Of a stretch of 64,000 nt of DNA, positions 49,101-61,622 are shown one piece after another; the first letter of the stretch is position 1, and every line of letters begins with the position of its first letter. Under the pieces are notes generated by a model that saw nothing but the letters and a program-made list of their open reading frames with translations, had not been told where the DNA came from and searched no databases. Made by a program: the position numbers and the translations under genes. Source of the stretch: Nageia nagi (Eukaryota > Pinophyta); assembly GCA_050084985.1 (NCBI GenBank), contig JBITNC010000001.1:28582001-28646000 (forward strand). The letters are read 5' to 3'.

Positions 49101-51189
49101 GTCTCTTTACTACACCCTATACTTCAAGATAATAATGTAGTTGATTTTCCTGTGAGGAGACTATGACCCAACAATAAGGTACCAACCTTCATATCGAAGG
49201 TTGAACTAAGAAAATTAGTTCATCCTCAGTGACTTAATTGATTACGATTCACTAGCTCATGAATATTACACAATCTCAATCAACAATTACCTCTAATGTA
49301 AATAATTGGTTCATCAAGCCATCATATTTAGGTGGTAAATTTTAGATTTGGTCTAAAATTCTTGTAACAACCCATGTTTATTGATCCTGTTTTTGGGTCC
49401 CTCTTAATACTTATTTCTAAAAGCTAGAACACTTATTTTGACACTTTCTTTCTTTAAGGTACATAAGATATTTATGTCAAATTAAACAAAATAGATATAA
49501 CAATCCTAGATTTAGAATACTTCAATATGAAGAATGCAAAAATAATACTTGCATACCTAAATTCAATGAATATAAACCCTTGGTGAAGCTTTCAAATCTC
49601 TCCCAAATGATTTCTGCAAAGTAGGATTTTAAAGGGATTTTGACACTTTTCCCAAATATTTCAGGGGATTAGGATCAACCTTGAAGATGATCAAGATCCC
49701 ACAATATGTTAGTAGATAAAATAATAATAATAATAATAAATAGAGAAATAACTTGAAATGTGTATTTAGTACTTAAAGGAGATAAATTGATGTCATAATG
49801 ATCCTGGAAACTAAAGTTGAAAGATATTATAACATTTTAAGGGTGGAAAAGCCCAAAAATAAAATTGATGGTGGTTTTACAAGCTAATGACAAGATAGAC
49901 GGTGGTCTTGCTCTTTAAGAAATTTATGAATTTGAAAGTTGGGAAAGTTTTTAGATGATCATGAGATATCAATTGATCTAGTTTGGATTAAAAATTTTAT
50001 TTAAGTACAAAATAACTTCTAACTTAGTATCAAATTATAGTAATGTCTTCTTCAAGAAATTAGCTTCATACTAATGATCAAGGATAGATTATACCTAGGG
50101 TTATGTATAAAGATATATAACAATTTGTATCTTTTTTCATCATGAAGGTTGATGATTTGAAATGACCTTAAGCTTGTTATTTAAACCTAAAATATTATAT
50201 AAATTTGGATCAATGATTTTATCTTATAAAATGTATATTTACTTTATTATTATTCCTTCTAAAAAATAAATCATTTTAGATACCCAAATTTGGTATTTAA
50301 TTAAATACAAAAACCAAATTTAGTTGTCTACAAACACATTTTTGTGTATATTACAAAGTGAGAATTAGTTTTAATATTCTATTATTGATTTTGATGAACA
50401 CTAATAAGGTTCCCATGGAGGTTACACATCTTCAAACTCTTATCAAGCATTGGAGAATGTCTCCTATGTTGTTAGCTAAGTTCCTCATGAGTATTATTTT
50501 CCCAAAGATCAATTTAGACCTCGTCACCAACATCAGTCAATACCAACAAGTTGCTATGTAGCGACCTGCTTAAACATCATTATGGAAACCCTAATGACCT
50601 CAAGGAATTTGAACTAAAGTGTGAATTAAATTATGAAGTGAAACATATTATGAGTGATTTTATGCACTATTTATGTCAATTTGATGTTGGCTTTGAGGTT
50701 ATTTTAACACAAGTAATAGGATGACTAACATGGTTATCAAGATGGAGACCTTGGGGAACCAAAGATGAGTTGGTTGCGAGAACGGATTGGTAAGAGTGAA
50801 GAAATGATTAGCATTGAATTGGTGATAGCCATAAGGAATCTTGTAAATCATGTAGATGCATATCATCATCATGCATTAGTTTTGATTTTGATGATGTATG
50901 CATATATGCACTAACGAATTACCTTTCAGAACAAAGGGTCATCTTAGGTAAAAGTAAGTTTTAAAAATATATGCATTTTGAAAATTATTTAATGAAGAAA
51001 AAAATATTCCATCGATTTAAATTCAAATTTTTCACTAGGAGAATTTAATAGACTAAGGTGAAAATAAAATTAGTTGTCTTATTTTGTTAGTTGTAAGTGG
51101 ACTTAGAATTTTGTGATAATTATTGAAAGAATACACTTATATAATTTATCTTCATATGTTAGGTGGAAGAAATTATTAAAAAAAAATTG
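46181..51189. other. Unassigned 5-kb stretch
   Basis: No recognised gene or element. Some plus-strand pieces look like old coding sequence (48449-48691, DNIPKATSNAKEVVTIAMI; 50358-50561, MEVTHLQTLIKHWRMSPMLL) but are short and isolated. TATA-like sites at about 46430 (TTATAAAAGGG) and 48770 (CCTATAAATATAAG) could be LTR relics, but no partner LTRs were found. A short (ATA)n tract lies near 49720-49740. Confidence 0.4.
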
Positions 51190-51338
51190 TAACATAGTAT
51201 GAGGTGACTAAAGATTGTTTTGGAGGATAGGCCACCCACAAACAGAATTAATTAACATCCCTCACAAAATAAAAAGAAAAGGACTTATACCCACCAAATA
51301 AATTAAATGAGTTTTGAAGGAACTATATTAAAATATGC

Positions 51339-51347
51339 CTATAAATA
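51339..51347 (+). promoter_or_regulatory. TATA-like box, probable E3 LTR promoter
   Basis: CTATAAATA, followed about 200 bp later by AATAAAG (51545). The same order occurs in the EA LTR. Suggests that the E3 LTR starts upstream of this point. Confidence 0.4.
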
Positions 51348-51365
51348 CTTTTGGATCCATAAGAA

Positions 51366-51398
51366 ATATATATATATATACTTTTGGATCCATAAGGA

Positions 51399-51468
<70 letters not shown>
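51366..51468. repeat. AT dinucleotide microsatellite
   Basis: A 15-bp run (51366-51380), a copy of CTTTTGGATCCATAAG, then an unbroken 68-bp (AT)34 run at 51401-51468. The CTTTTGGATCCATAAG segment is itself duplicated at 51350 and 51381. Confidence 0.95.
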
Positions 51469-51470
<2 letters not shown>

Positions 51471-51737
51471 TTTGATTTGAGTCCTGTGAAGAATAGAAGT
51501 CTCTCCCTCTCCAAGTTCAAGTGCAATCTTTGGTATTTTAGACAATAAAGTTAACATGCTTAGTTAAAACAAGTAGTCTTACTTGGTATTGTTTAAAATG
51601 TTGTATGGTAGGATTATTTGATAAAGGATTATGAAAATAATTGTTGATAATGGTCTTGCTCCATTTGAAAAGACATATTCCCCATTTTATTTAATACACC
51701 ACATGTGAAAGTTTGTACTTTTGTCTTTTGAAAGGAG

Positions 51738-51854
51738 TGTAGACACTCAAAATAAACCCTACATTTAGTTCAACAACATATAAATAAATAAAATATCGTG
51801 TTGAATGATTTATCTGGCTAAATTGCATTTTAGGTGCACAATTCAATGTACACA
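51738..51854 (+). repeat. End of E3 5' LTR (start uncertain)
   Basis: The right end ..ATGTACACA at 51854 is fixed by the primer site three bases later. TGTAGACACTCAAAAT at 51738 resembles the EA LTR start TGTARACA, but a 117-bp LTR would be odd for this group. A start nearer 51.2 kb, including the TATA box and AATAAA, is as likely. Confidence 0.5.
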
Positions 51855-51857
51855 ATC

Positions 51858-51877
51858 TGGCGCTAGAAGGAGGGCCC
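51858..51877 (+). other. E3 primer-binding site (TGGCGC type)
   Basis: TGGCGCTAGAAGGAGGGCCC. The TGGCGC start is common in Tat and Athila-type elements. I leave the tRNA identity open. Confidence 0.85.
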
Positions 51878-52035
51878 CTTGCATGCATTCAGAGAATTGA
51901 AGCAGAAAATAGGATCAATTACATATTGTGTTGATTATATTTTTAAATCTATTTGCATCCTGTGGAATCAGAAACTAACTTAATCTATTTGATCTGTTGT
52001 TTTGTTTGTGTTTTTTTTATGTTTTTAGGATCGTC

Positions 52036-52122
52036 GATGATTGTAGAAAAATTACCAACGATCTGTATAAAATTGCCAACGATCACTGTAAAATCACCAA
52101 CGATCTTTGTAAAATAGGTATG
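52036..52122 (+). repeat. E3 leader 21-bp array, about 4 units
   Basis: GATCTGTATAAAATTGCCAA (52060), GATCACTGTAAAATCACCAA (52081) and GATCTTTGTAAAATAGG (52102), preceded by a diverged unit at 52036. The period is exactly 21 bp for the inner units. Confidence 0.85.
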
Positions 52123-52481
52123 TTTTCTAGTCTGATGTAAATACAGTAAACATAAGTAGGCATTTAAAATGACAGTCGGTAAAATTTTGTGTGATCTCTT
52201 TGCTCAGAGTGCATGTAGAAAATGGGTAGCAAAAACTTTCAATGCATTTTTTATTTAATGTATGTTATGAATAATGTTGTTTGTTTTTATTCTTTTGGGT
52301 TAAGGACATGCACACATTAATACTTTTTATCTTGCCTACTTATGCTCTCCCTTTGCACTTCGTGCGATCTAAGGTGACCAGAATAAATCGGATAAGAAGG
52401 AGTAATTAATTTTTCTTTTCTTTCACATTCACATTATCATTAATTTGGCTAATTTATCACACATAATGACCTCTTACCAAG

Positions 52482-53030
52482 TCTACCCTTACCACTCCGT
52501 CGGAGGTCGAAGGGATATGTGACTAGTAAGAGGAGGTAATTTACTACACATAATACTTCCACTATTGGAAGGAGTAAATAAATTACAATTAATTTGGAAT
52601 GAACCTAAGGTAAATAAATCGGGTTTTTGGGTAGTATAAATCATATTAAAAAGCTAATGAATTGGAGGGATTCGAATACATTAAGTACTTTCACTTAACA
52701 AAGTATGCTCTCACTTTTGCACTTCAAGCGATCTTAAGTGATCAGAAATAAGTTAAGTGAAAGAGGTAAAATTTATTCACATCTTATTTGGAAATATACT
52801 TCATATTAACACTCTTAAAGATGTCTACCCTTATCACTCCATTGGAGGTCGAAGGGATATGTGACTCTTGGAGGAATAATTGAACCTCACCTAATTAATT
52901 TATCTACACTTAATGGCTTCTTACCAAGTCTGCTCTTACCACTCCATTGGAGGTCGAAGAGATATGTGACTAGTAAGAAGAAGGAATTTATTACACATAA
53001 TACTTCCACAGCTGGAAGGGGTTAATGAAC
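52482..53030 (+). repeat. E3 leader module, three copies
   Basis: At 52482, 52824 and 52929: TCTACCCTTACCACTCCGTC then GGAGGTCGAAGGGATATGTG and ACTAGTAAGA. Copies 1 and 3 extend into ACACATAATACTTCCAC and TGGAAGG. The centre is CTCCGTCGGAG in copy 1 and CTCCATTGGAG in copies 2 and 3, so the palindromic arms CTCC/GGAG are kept. Confidence 0.8.
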
Positions 53031-53684
53031 ATCATTAATAGGTTGGATAATGAATCACATTTTAATTAAAAGGAATAATGGGGTTTATTAAGGTCAAGAC
53101 TCACTTAAAATAAACTTTGATTGCATCACATTAAGATTAAAATAAGTAAATGGAAATTAATGTTTGGGAGGGTAGTATGCATAAATGTATCTTACTTGTT
53201 TAAATGCATTTCATAAGGCCTTAAGGAATAATTGAACATTAACAAGCTAAATGTCACTATCAACTGTTAATTCTTACTTCTTTGTAATCACCGACATAAC
53301 ACACTTGAAGCCATAGAGTCAGTTACACTTGGAGGTGATGACCAAGGTAACTTTCCTTTAGGTAGAAGTCAAAAAAGGAGACTCATCTAGAACCAAGCCA
53401 AAGGCCATAGAAACTTGCAAACATTAGAATTACCCAACCTACCTTGTTTAACACTTAACTAGTCAAAACAAACTAGGAAAATTAAAAAGATTAAAAATAA
53501 ACAACCCATATCATTCATTTAATTTAGACATTAAAAATATGCAAAAAGTTAAAGAAGATAATCACCTCATTAAAAGTAGGTTTGCATATAGGCTGTTTGT
53601 GCATTAAATTGTTTTCTCGAAAATATAATCTAAAAGATAAAAATAGAGTTTCTTGTTTATGATGTTTGTTTATGATATCTAAAA
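53031..53684 (+). other. E3 leader, distal part
   Basis: Noncoding up to the gag ATG. It includes the block CATAGAGTCAGTTACACTTG at 53314, shared loosely with EA. Confidence 0.5.
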
Positions 53685-56400
53685 ATGGTTCAAACTAGAA
53701 GTATGATCACTAAGAAAATGCGAGAACACCCATTTGAAATACAAGAAGTAGATTCAGACAATATGGATTTGATAGAGTATTCGGTTAAGAGGCCGCCTCC
53801 TTTAGATGAGTCAGATCCATGGGTAATTCGTTATGAAAGTAAAAATTGGGATTGTGGTTATGATCAAACTAGATTGCAAAAACAAAGTATTGAAGATCCC
53901 TTTACCACGGCTGGAACGCAAGTGTTAGAGAAAGAATTGATTGAAATTCGTCGTTGCCTAGCTAATCATAGGGATATTCCTAAGATGACCTCTAGTTTAC
54001 CAGGAGATGTAGAAAAACTAGATCGAAGGCATGATAACTTAGAAATTGATGAGGCTAAATCTCAGGCTGAAACCATAGCGGTACTAGAGACTGAGCCCTA
54101 TAAGGTTAAATATGAAAGAGTCATTCATCAATTATCAGATGGTCAAAAAGTAAGCTCTTTAATTCGAAAGGAGGGAGCTTATTTTTCTCATAAATCTCTC
54201 AAATTAGGAAAAAATGAAGTATCAATACCTACAAGCAATTTATCTCAAAGAGCTCCTTCAATGAAGCAAGCAGAGAAATCTCATTCTTCAAAGGGAGGAT
54301 TACATAGAAGGACATCTAAGTACAAAATAGAAGAGATACCTTCTTATGAAGAACTAGAAGAACGATGATTACGTAAAGCAAGAGTCAATCAAAAATTCAC
54401 AGAAATACATGCTGATGATATTAAGAAGACCGCAGAGATGCAATATCTTCTAAAGGAAGTTGACGAATTCATTAAACTTCAAGAACAAGAGGATAGATTA
54501 AAAGAAATGGAAGATAAACTTCTTAGAGATAAAAGAAAATTCATAGAATAAGAACAAGCAAAGAAAGAAAGAAATGAGTTTCGGGAACAAGAAAAGAAAA
54601 GACTTCACAAAGAGCATGAAATTCAACTTCGTTTATAGGAATTACAATTTAAATAATTGGAGAATCAAAAAAATAAAAGGGAATAATATCTACGTATGGA
54701 GAAGGAAAAACAAATACAATGGGATGAATATCAAAAAATAAGGAGTTTGAGACTAAAAACTCCTAAAGGAAGTCAAATACAAAGATATTGAGATCCTTAC
54801 TTAGACAAACAAGAAGCGATGGATAAAGAGACAGCCATTTTATTACAAAAGGAAATGGATAAGAAACTAGAACTTCAAAAATTATATGATAAACAAAAGT
54901 GAGATTCTATTAAAAGTTGGATTGAACAAACCCAAAATCAAACAAAACAACCTGATTACAAAGGAAAAGATCTACATGAAAAAGGGATATACCAAAAACC
55001 TCCTAGAATCCCTATTCTGCGATGACATTCACCTCTTAAAATATTGCCCCCACCACCGCCAAAATTTCCTTCTGACTATGAGTCTTACATTTCGAGATCA
55101 ATTTCGGAAAAGGATCCAAATACTCGAAGATATCATAGACACACTCAAGGTCATAGAATCGATAAAGAATTAGAAGACTTTATGAAGGATTTTATAAATC
55201 GAGAAATGAATGTTCAAGGACTTCAAAAGTTAAATTAGAAGAATATTTGCAATGAGCCTATTCATCCAAGTGTTCCAAAAAAGAAACTACCATATAGGTT
55301 TGAATTTCCTAAAATAGAGCCATTTAAAGGAAGAGAAGACCCCAAAGAACATTTGAGGAAATTTACATTTTCTAGTTATCAGATAGCCAATGATGATTCA
55401 TTAATGTTACGTATATTTCCTATGACACTCACAGGCCAAGCTTTGGATTGGTATAACAGTTTACCTATGCATAGTTTATATACGTTTAAACAATTGGCTA
55501 ATCAATTTCTTGAACATTTTAGAATCAATATTAAAGAAAAATCTCCAATTACTGATCTTATGAGATTGCAACAATTTTCTAATGAAACCATATAAGATTA
55601 CATCTCAAGATGGCGGGCTATACTCACTAGTATGCCTTATACAATACCACAAAAGGAATTGGTTAAATTATTTAGTCAAAGTTGTTAAAGACCAATAGCC
55701 AATATTCTCCAAATTCAACAACATAGAACTTTTGAAGAAGCTATTGCTCAGGTAGTAGTTATAGAAAGAGTTAAAATTCAAGATGGAGAACTAAAGCTCA
55801 AGAAAAAAGAATACAAAAAGGGTAATCAATATGAGAATAGTACCAAACAACCACAAAACAATTAGATAGCTATGACAGAAGATTCTGGTCAAGCTCCAAA
55901 AATTGAAGAAAATATTGAACCTAAGCCTAAAAGAAATTTTACCCCCTTAGCAGAACCATTAGCCGAAATACTTAAAAAATTATGCGATAATGGTATGATT
56001 AGATTACTTGATATAAAACCTAAAAATCCTAATGCTAAGGGAAGCAAATGGTATAAGGAAGATGAATTTTGTGCTTATCATAGGCAAAAGGGACATAATA
56101 CAAATAGATGTCGAACCTTGCAACATAAAATTCAAGACTTAATAGATAGTCGAAAGATAGATGTAGACAATCCTGTTGTGCCTTCAAATCAAAATTTAGG
56201 GATATATCAAAACCCCTTACCTTCACATCAGGCTAATAATGTGGCAACCATCCCAAACCAAATGAACTATACATGGAATAATAAGGATATACCATTTATA
56301 GGGACTATAGATGATTCAATACATATGATTGGTATAGCCACAAGAGCACAACAATATCAGAATAAATAGGATAATCTATGAAAAAATCAATCGATATCAA
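53685..56400 (+). pseudogene. E3 Gag
   Basis: Starts at ATG 53685 (MVQTRSMITKKMREH). The first 227 codons are open, then stops appear in the same frame. Residues about 230-450 are rich in Glu, Lys and Gln with heptad character (likely coiled coil). The Gag domain lies at about 55290-55780 (YRFEFPKIEPFKGREDPKEH, MLRIFPMTLTGQALDWYNSL, FRINIKEKSPITDLMRLQQF). The zinc knuckle at 56070-56111 reads CAYHRQKGHNTNRC (C-x2-H-x4-H-x4-C), followed by HKIQDLIDSRKIDVDNP. It shares its frame with the protease downstream, so gag and pol were one polyprotein. About ten stops; some are TAG, some TAA or TGA. Confidence 0.9.
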
Positions 56401-56480
56401 ACCCAATTAATATACAACCTATACCTCCTCCGCAACAACCTAAAGTTTCGATAAAAGGGGCTCTTCAACGATAGTTAAAA

Positions 56481-56972
56481 ATGTCTCCAGTAAAGATGAC
56501 CTTATTTGAATTATTACAACAGTCTGAGAGTTATAGGAAGGCTATGAATCAAATTCTACAAGAAATTCAAGTGGATATTAGTAACCTCGATAACTTCATT
56601 TCAATAGTTGAAAGTTTGAGAATATCTCAACAACCTAGTATCACCTTCTACGAACAAGAAAAATTAAATAACGATGGACCAGGTGGACTTGATCCACCTT
56701 TACATATAATTGGTAAAGTAGATGGGAAATTATTTAAAAGAATTCTGATAGATGAAGGTTCAGCTATAAATATAATTTCAGATGTTGCATACAAAAACTT
56801 GAATTTATCAGAATCGCTTATCCTAGCTCCTTCTTTGCAAATTAGGGCGTTTAATGATGCAGTGTGTTCAACTTTAGGATCAATAGTGCTGCTAATTACA
56901 GTAGGGGCTAAAACCGTTCAAACTTTATTACATATAATTGAAGGAAATATTATGCAATATAACATTCTTTAG
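56481..56972 (+). pseudogene. E3 protease region
   Basis: 163 codons are open. LFELLQQSESYRKAMNQIL and ITFYEQEKLNNDGPGGLDPP lead into FKRILIDEGSAINIISDVAY, then LQIRAFNDAVCSTLGSI. The site reads D-E-G where most retropepsins have D-S/T-G. A frameshift at about 56972 breaks the following GHPWIREMQCVPS junction, so the next block is in another frame. Confidence 0.83.
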
Positions 56973-56992
56973 GACATCCATGGATTAGAGAA

Positions 56993-58260
56993 ATGCAATG
57001 TGTCCCATCAACTTATCATGGATGTTTAAAGTACATCTACAAGGATAAAGTTCATTGTGTGTTTAAGGATCCAGATCCTTATTCACATTGTAATTTAATT
57101 TTTGATCCGAACAAAGTGACATTACCATCTCCTAATTTATCAACTATATTGATGGATAAAAGTACAAATCATTCTGAATTCATAAAAGAAAAAGGTGATA
57201 TAGTTATACAAGATAAAGATACTTGGGAAAAGGTTGCTAAAACTTTAGACGTAAAATATGGAGCTTCTTCATCAAGACAAGTAAATACTACACCTAATAA
57301 TAACTCATCTAATATATATCCAGTAAAAGTTAAATTAAGAGATTTAGGGATGGGAGAATATGACGTAGATGATGTGGTATTTATTATACCTTCATCACAA
57401 GAAATGGGAATATTATCTGAATCACCTAGTGTGACTGGACAAATAGTGCCTTTAGGAGAAGTACCTAATCAGACAATGTTCATCTATGCAGAGATAGGGG
57501 ATCCTATGTCAACAATACCCAATCAAACATATGAAGGAAATTTCAATAATGACATGAAATATTTATCGCCATGTTCAAGAACATTTGTCTTAAACTATTT
57601 TAACAAATGTAATTGGCAAGGATGAGGATTGGTTCGATATGAACAGGGTCCATGAGAGATAATTGAATTACAACACCAATATCCCACTGATAAAAGTGGA
57701 TTAGGTTATAAAAATAAATGTGAAAATCTTGCTAAATTGGAAAATTTAGGAGAAGAAAATTTGGATTATAACGAAGAAATCTTAGAGAAAAAATCCATAG
57801 TACAAGAAGTTGTTGATATAAGTGAAGGACAATTAAGTGAAATGGATGTCTTAAAAGGTGTCGAAAGGCTCTTTATTAATAATGTTGAGCCACTCTGGGA
57901 TCATTTGGGTTTACCAATACATATACAAGAAAAAATAAATAAAAATGTCGAATCATCAATCGTTTCATATTCATATATACCATCGGTAAATATGGTTACA
58001 ATAAAAGAGAATGATATTGAAGATCAAAATAATGAACGAATAGATGAAGTTAACGAAAATCAAAATTTAATCAAAATAATAGCCAATACTTCTACAGATG
58101 AAATGATTGCTGATTTCTCTCTTATATCATCTAATCCTTTGATACATGAATTCAAAAATGTAGATCACATACTTGGTTCTTATGAAAGTCAAGTATGCAC
58201 GAATGAACAAACTCAAGAATACGATGAAGAATATAGTGTTAATGACAATGGCTAGATACC
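56993..58260 (+). pseudogene. E3 protease-to-RT spacer
   Basis: Starts MQCVPSTYHGCLKYIYKDK, then YSHCNLIFDPNK. Two long open blocks follow (210 and 172 codons) of acidic, Asn-rich sequence with VKLRDLGMGEYDVDDV and GLPIHIQEKINKNVES. No domain recognised. The length of about 420 residues between protease and reverse transcriptase is a family trait, as EA and E1 have it too. Confidence 0.75.
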
Positions 58261-59820
58261 AGTACCAAATCAATTAGAAGAAGGGTCGCATATGCTTACT
58301 AAAAAGGTTTTAGAAATAAATATTAGTAATGATCCTCAAAATCCTAAAATTATTCAATTAGGAGAAAACCTCACGGAAAATGAACAAGAAAAAATTATAA
58401 CCTTATTAAAAGAATAAGAAAAGGTATTTGCATGGTCATATACAAGCATGCCTGGGATAGATCCTAAATTAGTAGTACATAATTTAGCATTAAAGCTTGA
58501 TGCTAAACTCGTTAAACAAAAATTACGTAAGATGCATCCTACTATAGCATTAATGGTAAAAGAAGAACTCCAAAAATTATTAGAAGCCAAATTTATACAA
58601 CCTATAGATTATTCATATTGGATATCTAATATGGTACCTATGAAAAAACCAAGTGGAAAAATAAGAATATGCACATATTTTCATGATCTTAACAAAGCTT
58701 GTCCTAAAGATGATTTCCCTCTACCTAGCATGACAGTTTGGTAGATTCAACAGCAGGACATGATATGTTATCATTGATGGACGGGTTTTCTGGTTATAAT
58801 CAAATAAAAATAGCTACTGAAGATCAACATAAAATGGATTTTATAACTCCTTGGGGTACTTTTTGTTATAAAGTTATGCCTTTTGGATTGAAAAACATCG
58901 GGGCAACTTATCAAAGAGCTATGACTTATATATTCCATGACTATATGCACGACATAGTAGAAGATTATGTCGATGATTTGTTGGTTAGATCTAAATATCG
59001 AGTAGATCATGGAAAAGATCTAATTAAAGTATTAGATAGATTATTAGAACATAAAGTAAGATTAAATCCAAAAAAGTGTGTTTTTGGTGTGAATTCAGGA
59101 AAACTATTAGGATTTATTATGTCTCGACGAGGAATCGAAATAGATCCTAGTAAAGTGAAGGCAGTAGTAGACATGCCACCTCCTGCAAATCTCAAATAAT
59201 TACAAAGTTTACAGGGTAAATTACAAGCTATTAGAAGGTTTATAGCTCAACTTTCTGATAAATGTAAACCATTTACAAAATTATTAAAAAAGAGGATCGA
59301 ATATCATTGGGGTAAAGAGCAACAAGATGCATTCGATAAAATTAAAAGATATTTATTATCGCCTCCTGTCTTAAGTCCACCAAAGAAAGATGTACCCTTT
59401 TTGTTATATATCTCTGCCACTGAAAATGCTTTAGGAACAATGCTTGCTCAAAAGAATGAATACAATAAAGAGCAAGCTATATATTATTTGAGTAGAACCC
59501 TAGTGAGCTACAAGATTAAGTATATATATTTGGAAAAATTATGTCTTGCTGTCATTTTTGCTACTAAAAAACTTCGACATTATATGCTTAATCATACAAC
59601 ATATGTCATCTCTAAAATGGATCCATTGAAATATATGATGAATAAAACATATCAAAATTCAAGAACTGCAAAGTGGATAATGCACTTAAATGAATTTGAT
59701 TCACATTTTATTGGACAAAAGTCGATAAAAGGACAAGTAATTACTGACTATCTCGCTGATGCTCCATTGCAAGATAATAAACCCTTGTCATTGAATTACC
59801 CGATGATGGAGTGTTTCAAT
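58261..59820 (+). pseudogene. E3 reverse transcriptase and RNase H
   Basis: The lead-in is FAWSYTSMPGIDPKLVVHNL, then KLRKMHPTIALMVKEELQ, YWISNMVPMKKPSGKIRIC and CPKDDFPLPSM. A frameshift at about 58735 precedes DMLSLMDGFSGYNQIKI, FGLKNIGATYQRA and the intact YVDDLLV box (58966-58977). Then NPKKCVFGVNSGKLLGFIMS and WGKEQQDAFDKIK. RNase H: LLYISATENALGTMLAQ, then LEKLCLAVIFATKKLRHYML and SIKGQVITDYLADAPL. One TAA lies at 59198. Of the three Tat-like copies this has the fewest lesions in the polymerase. Confidence 0.92.
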
Positions 59821-60437
59821 TAGATGAAATTGAAATACCTGTAGAACCTGAAGATGATTGGGATATGACAATACACTTTAATGGTTCTCGATGTGAACAA
59901 GGTGGTGGAGCAGGTGTTGTATTTATAACACCACAAGGTATCCCTATACCATATTCATTTAAACTAAAATTTCCTTGTACTAATAATAATGCAGAATACG
60001 AAGCTTTGATATTAGCATTAAAAATTGCAATTAAATTAAAACTTAAAAGAATAAAGCTTATTGGAGACTCTTTACTCATCGTAAACCAAGTGAAAGGAAT
60101 CTATCTATGTAAAGAGCCTTTACTTCAAAAGTATAAAGCATTAGTTGAGAAATTATTAAAATCTTTTGATCAATTTAGTATAGAAGCAGCACCAAGATCA
60201 TCTAATAGATTTGTAGATGCTATGGCTTCTATTGGATCTCTTATCCCAGAAGATCCTAAAAAATCTTCAATTCAAGTTGAAATAATTCAATTGTCTCAAT
60301 CATCATTACAACAGGAAGATGAAGAAAAAAGTGTATTAAATATAGACATAACTGATAAAGATAATTGGTACAAAGAATTGACAGATTTTTTAAAATTTGG
60401 AAATCTTCTTGCAAACCTTAATAAATCGTCACGATGA
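59811..60437 (+). pseudogene. E3 second RNase H (aRNH type)
   Basis: 208 open codons in a third frame. MTIHFNGSRCEQGGGAGVVF has Asn at the position of the first catalytic Asp (EA has DGS). NNNAEYEALILALKIA keeps the Glu, LIGDSLLIVNQVKGI the second Asp and SSNRFVDAMASIGSL the last Asp. The tail (SQSSLQQEDEEKSVLNID) links to integrase. A dual RNase H is known for Tat-branch elements. Confidence 0.87.
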
Positions 60438-61620
60438 GCTTTTAAAATCAAAGCAACTAAATATTATTTGATAGGGGATATCTTGCATCGTCAAAATTTT
60501 AATGGTATTTTACTCAGATGTCTTGAATGGAATGATGTTAAAAAGGCTATATCCTCCACCCATGATGGAACATGAGAAGGACATTTTAATGGTGTTGCAA
60601 TTGTAAAACGATTAATATGAATGGGGTATTATTGGCCGACTATGGAAAAAGATTGTTGTGAGTATGTTAAAAAATGTTTTAAATGTCAACAATACACTCA
60701 TTTATTTTCACAACCATCTCAAGAATTACATCCTATACAATCACTTTGGCCATTCTCTAAATGGGCATTAGATTTAATAGGACAAATTACACCTATATCT
60801 TCTGGGGGACACAAGTTCATCATTACAGCAATTGAATATTTTACTAAATGGGTAGAGGCTATTCCCATGACTTCCATCGTTGGTTCACAAATCGTGAATT
60901 TTATAGAAAATTATATTATATTAGATTTGGTATACCCAACTAATTAATTATGGATAATGGAAAAAAAATTTAAAAATAAGGATGTAAAACAAATATGTGA
61001 TAAATATAAAATTAAACAAAGTTTTTCCACTCCATATTATCCACAAGGCAATGGACAGGCAGAGGCTACTAATAAAACTATTCAGAACATCTTAGCAAAA
61101 ATAATAAATGATTCTCATAGAGATTGGCATATGCAAATACCAAAAGCTTTATGGGCCTATCATACCAGTGTACGCACTCCTATTGGGGCAACACCATTCT
61201 CTTTAGTGTATAGAATAGAAGCTATCCTATCTATAGAACTTGAGATACCATCCCTTAGAGTAAATCTGAGTGAGCAAAATTTCGATGAAGAAACAAGACA
61301 GACTCGCTTAGATCAATTGTTACTTTTAGATGAAAAACATATTAATGCTTTAGAGCATATGCATGTTTATCAGAAAAGGATAAAACAAGCTTTTGATAAA
61401 AGGGCTCTAATTCATGAATTCAAAATAGGTGATTTGGTTTTAAAAGAAAATCAACAAACTTCACGAATAGAACGATAGCTTAGAGATAAGTTTGCTCTGA
61501 ATTGGTTAGGACCATATATCATTAAGAAAACATTTGGTAGAGGAACTTATCATTTATCAGATTTAGAAGGAAATGAAGAGAGTGAACCTATAAATATCAT
61601 GATAAGTTTGCTCTGAATTG
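60438..61620 (+). pseudogene. E3 integrase
   Basis: After a stop at about 60435: zinc region with GHFNGVAIVKRLI and CEYVKKCFKCQQYTHLF; core with KWALDLIGQITPISSGGHKF (first Asp), a frame break in a poly-A run around MDNGKKFKNK (second Asp, 60950-60970) and SFSTPYYPQGNGQAEATNKT (Glu). C-terminal part: ALWAYHTSVRTPIGATPFSL, KRIKQAFDKRALIHEFKIGD, LVLKENQQTSRIER, stop, NWLGPYIIKKTFGRGTYHLS, EPINIM. The natural end is replaced by a local duplication at 61601. Confidence 0.9.
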
Positions 61621-61622
61621 GT
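61485..61622 (+). repeat. Local duplication at the end of E3 pol
   Basis: The 22-bp GATAAGTTTGCTCTGAATTG plus GT occurs at 61485 and 61601. The second copy leads into IGDLVLRQACRIAELKK, an alternative version of IGDLVLKENQQTSRIE at 61423. Confidence 0.8.

Noticed and set aside
51323-51557. Two minus-strand reading frames with Tyr-Ile repeats
   Set aside because: They are translations of the AT microsatellite and carry no gene signal.
51738-51854. Complete 117-bp LTR for E3
   Set aside because: Too short for this group. The TATA box and AATAAA upstream argue that the LTR starts further left. Kept only as a minimal LTR end.
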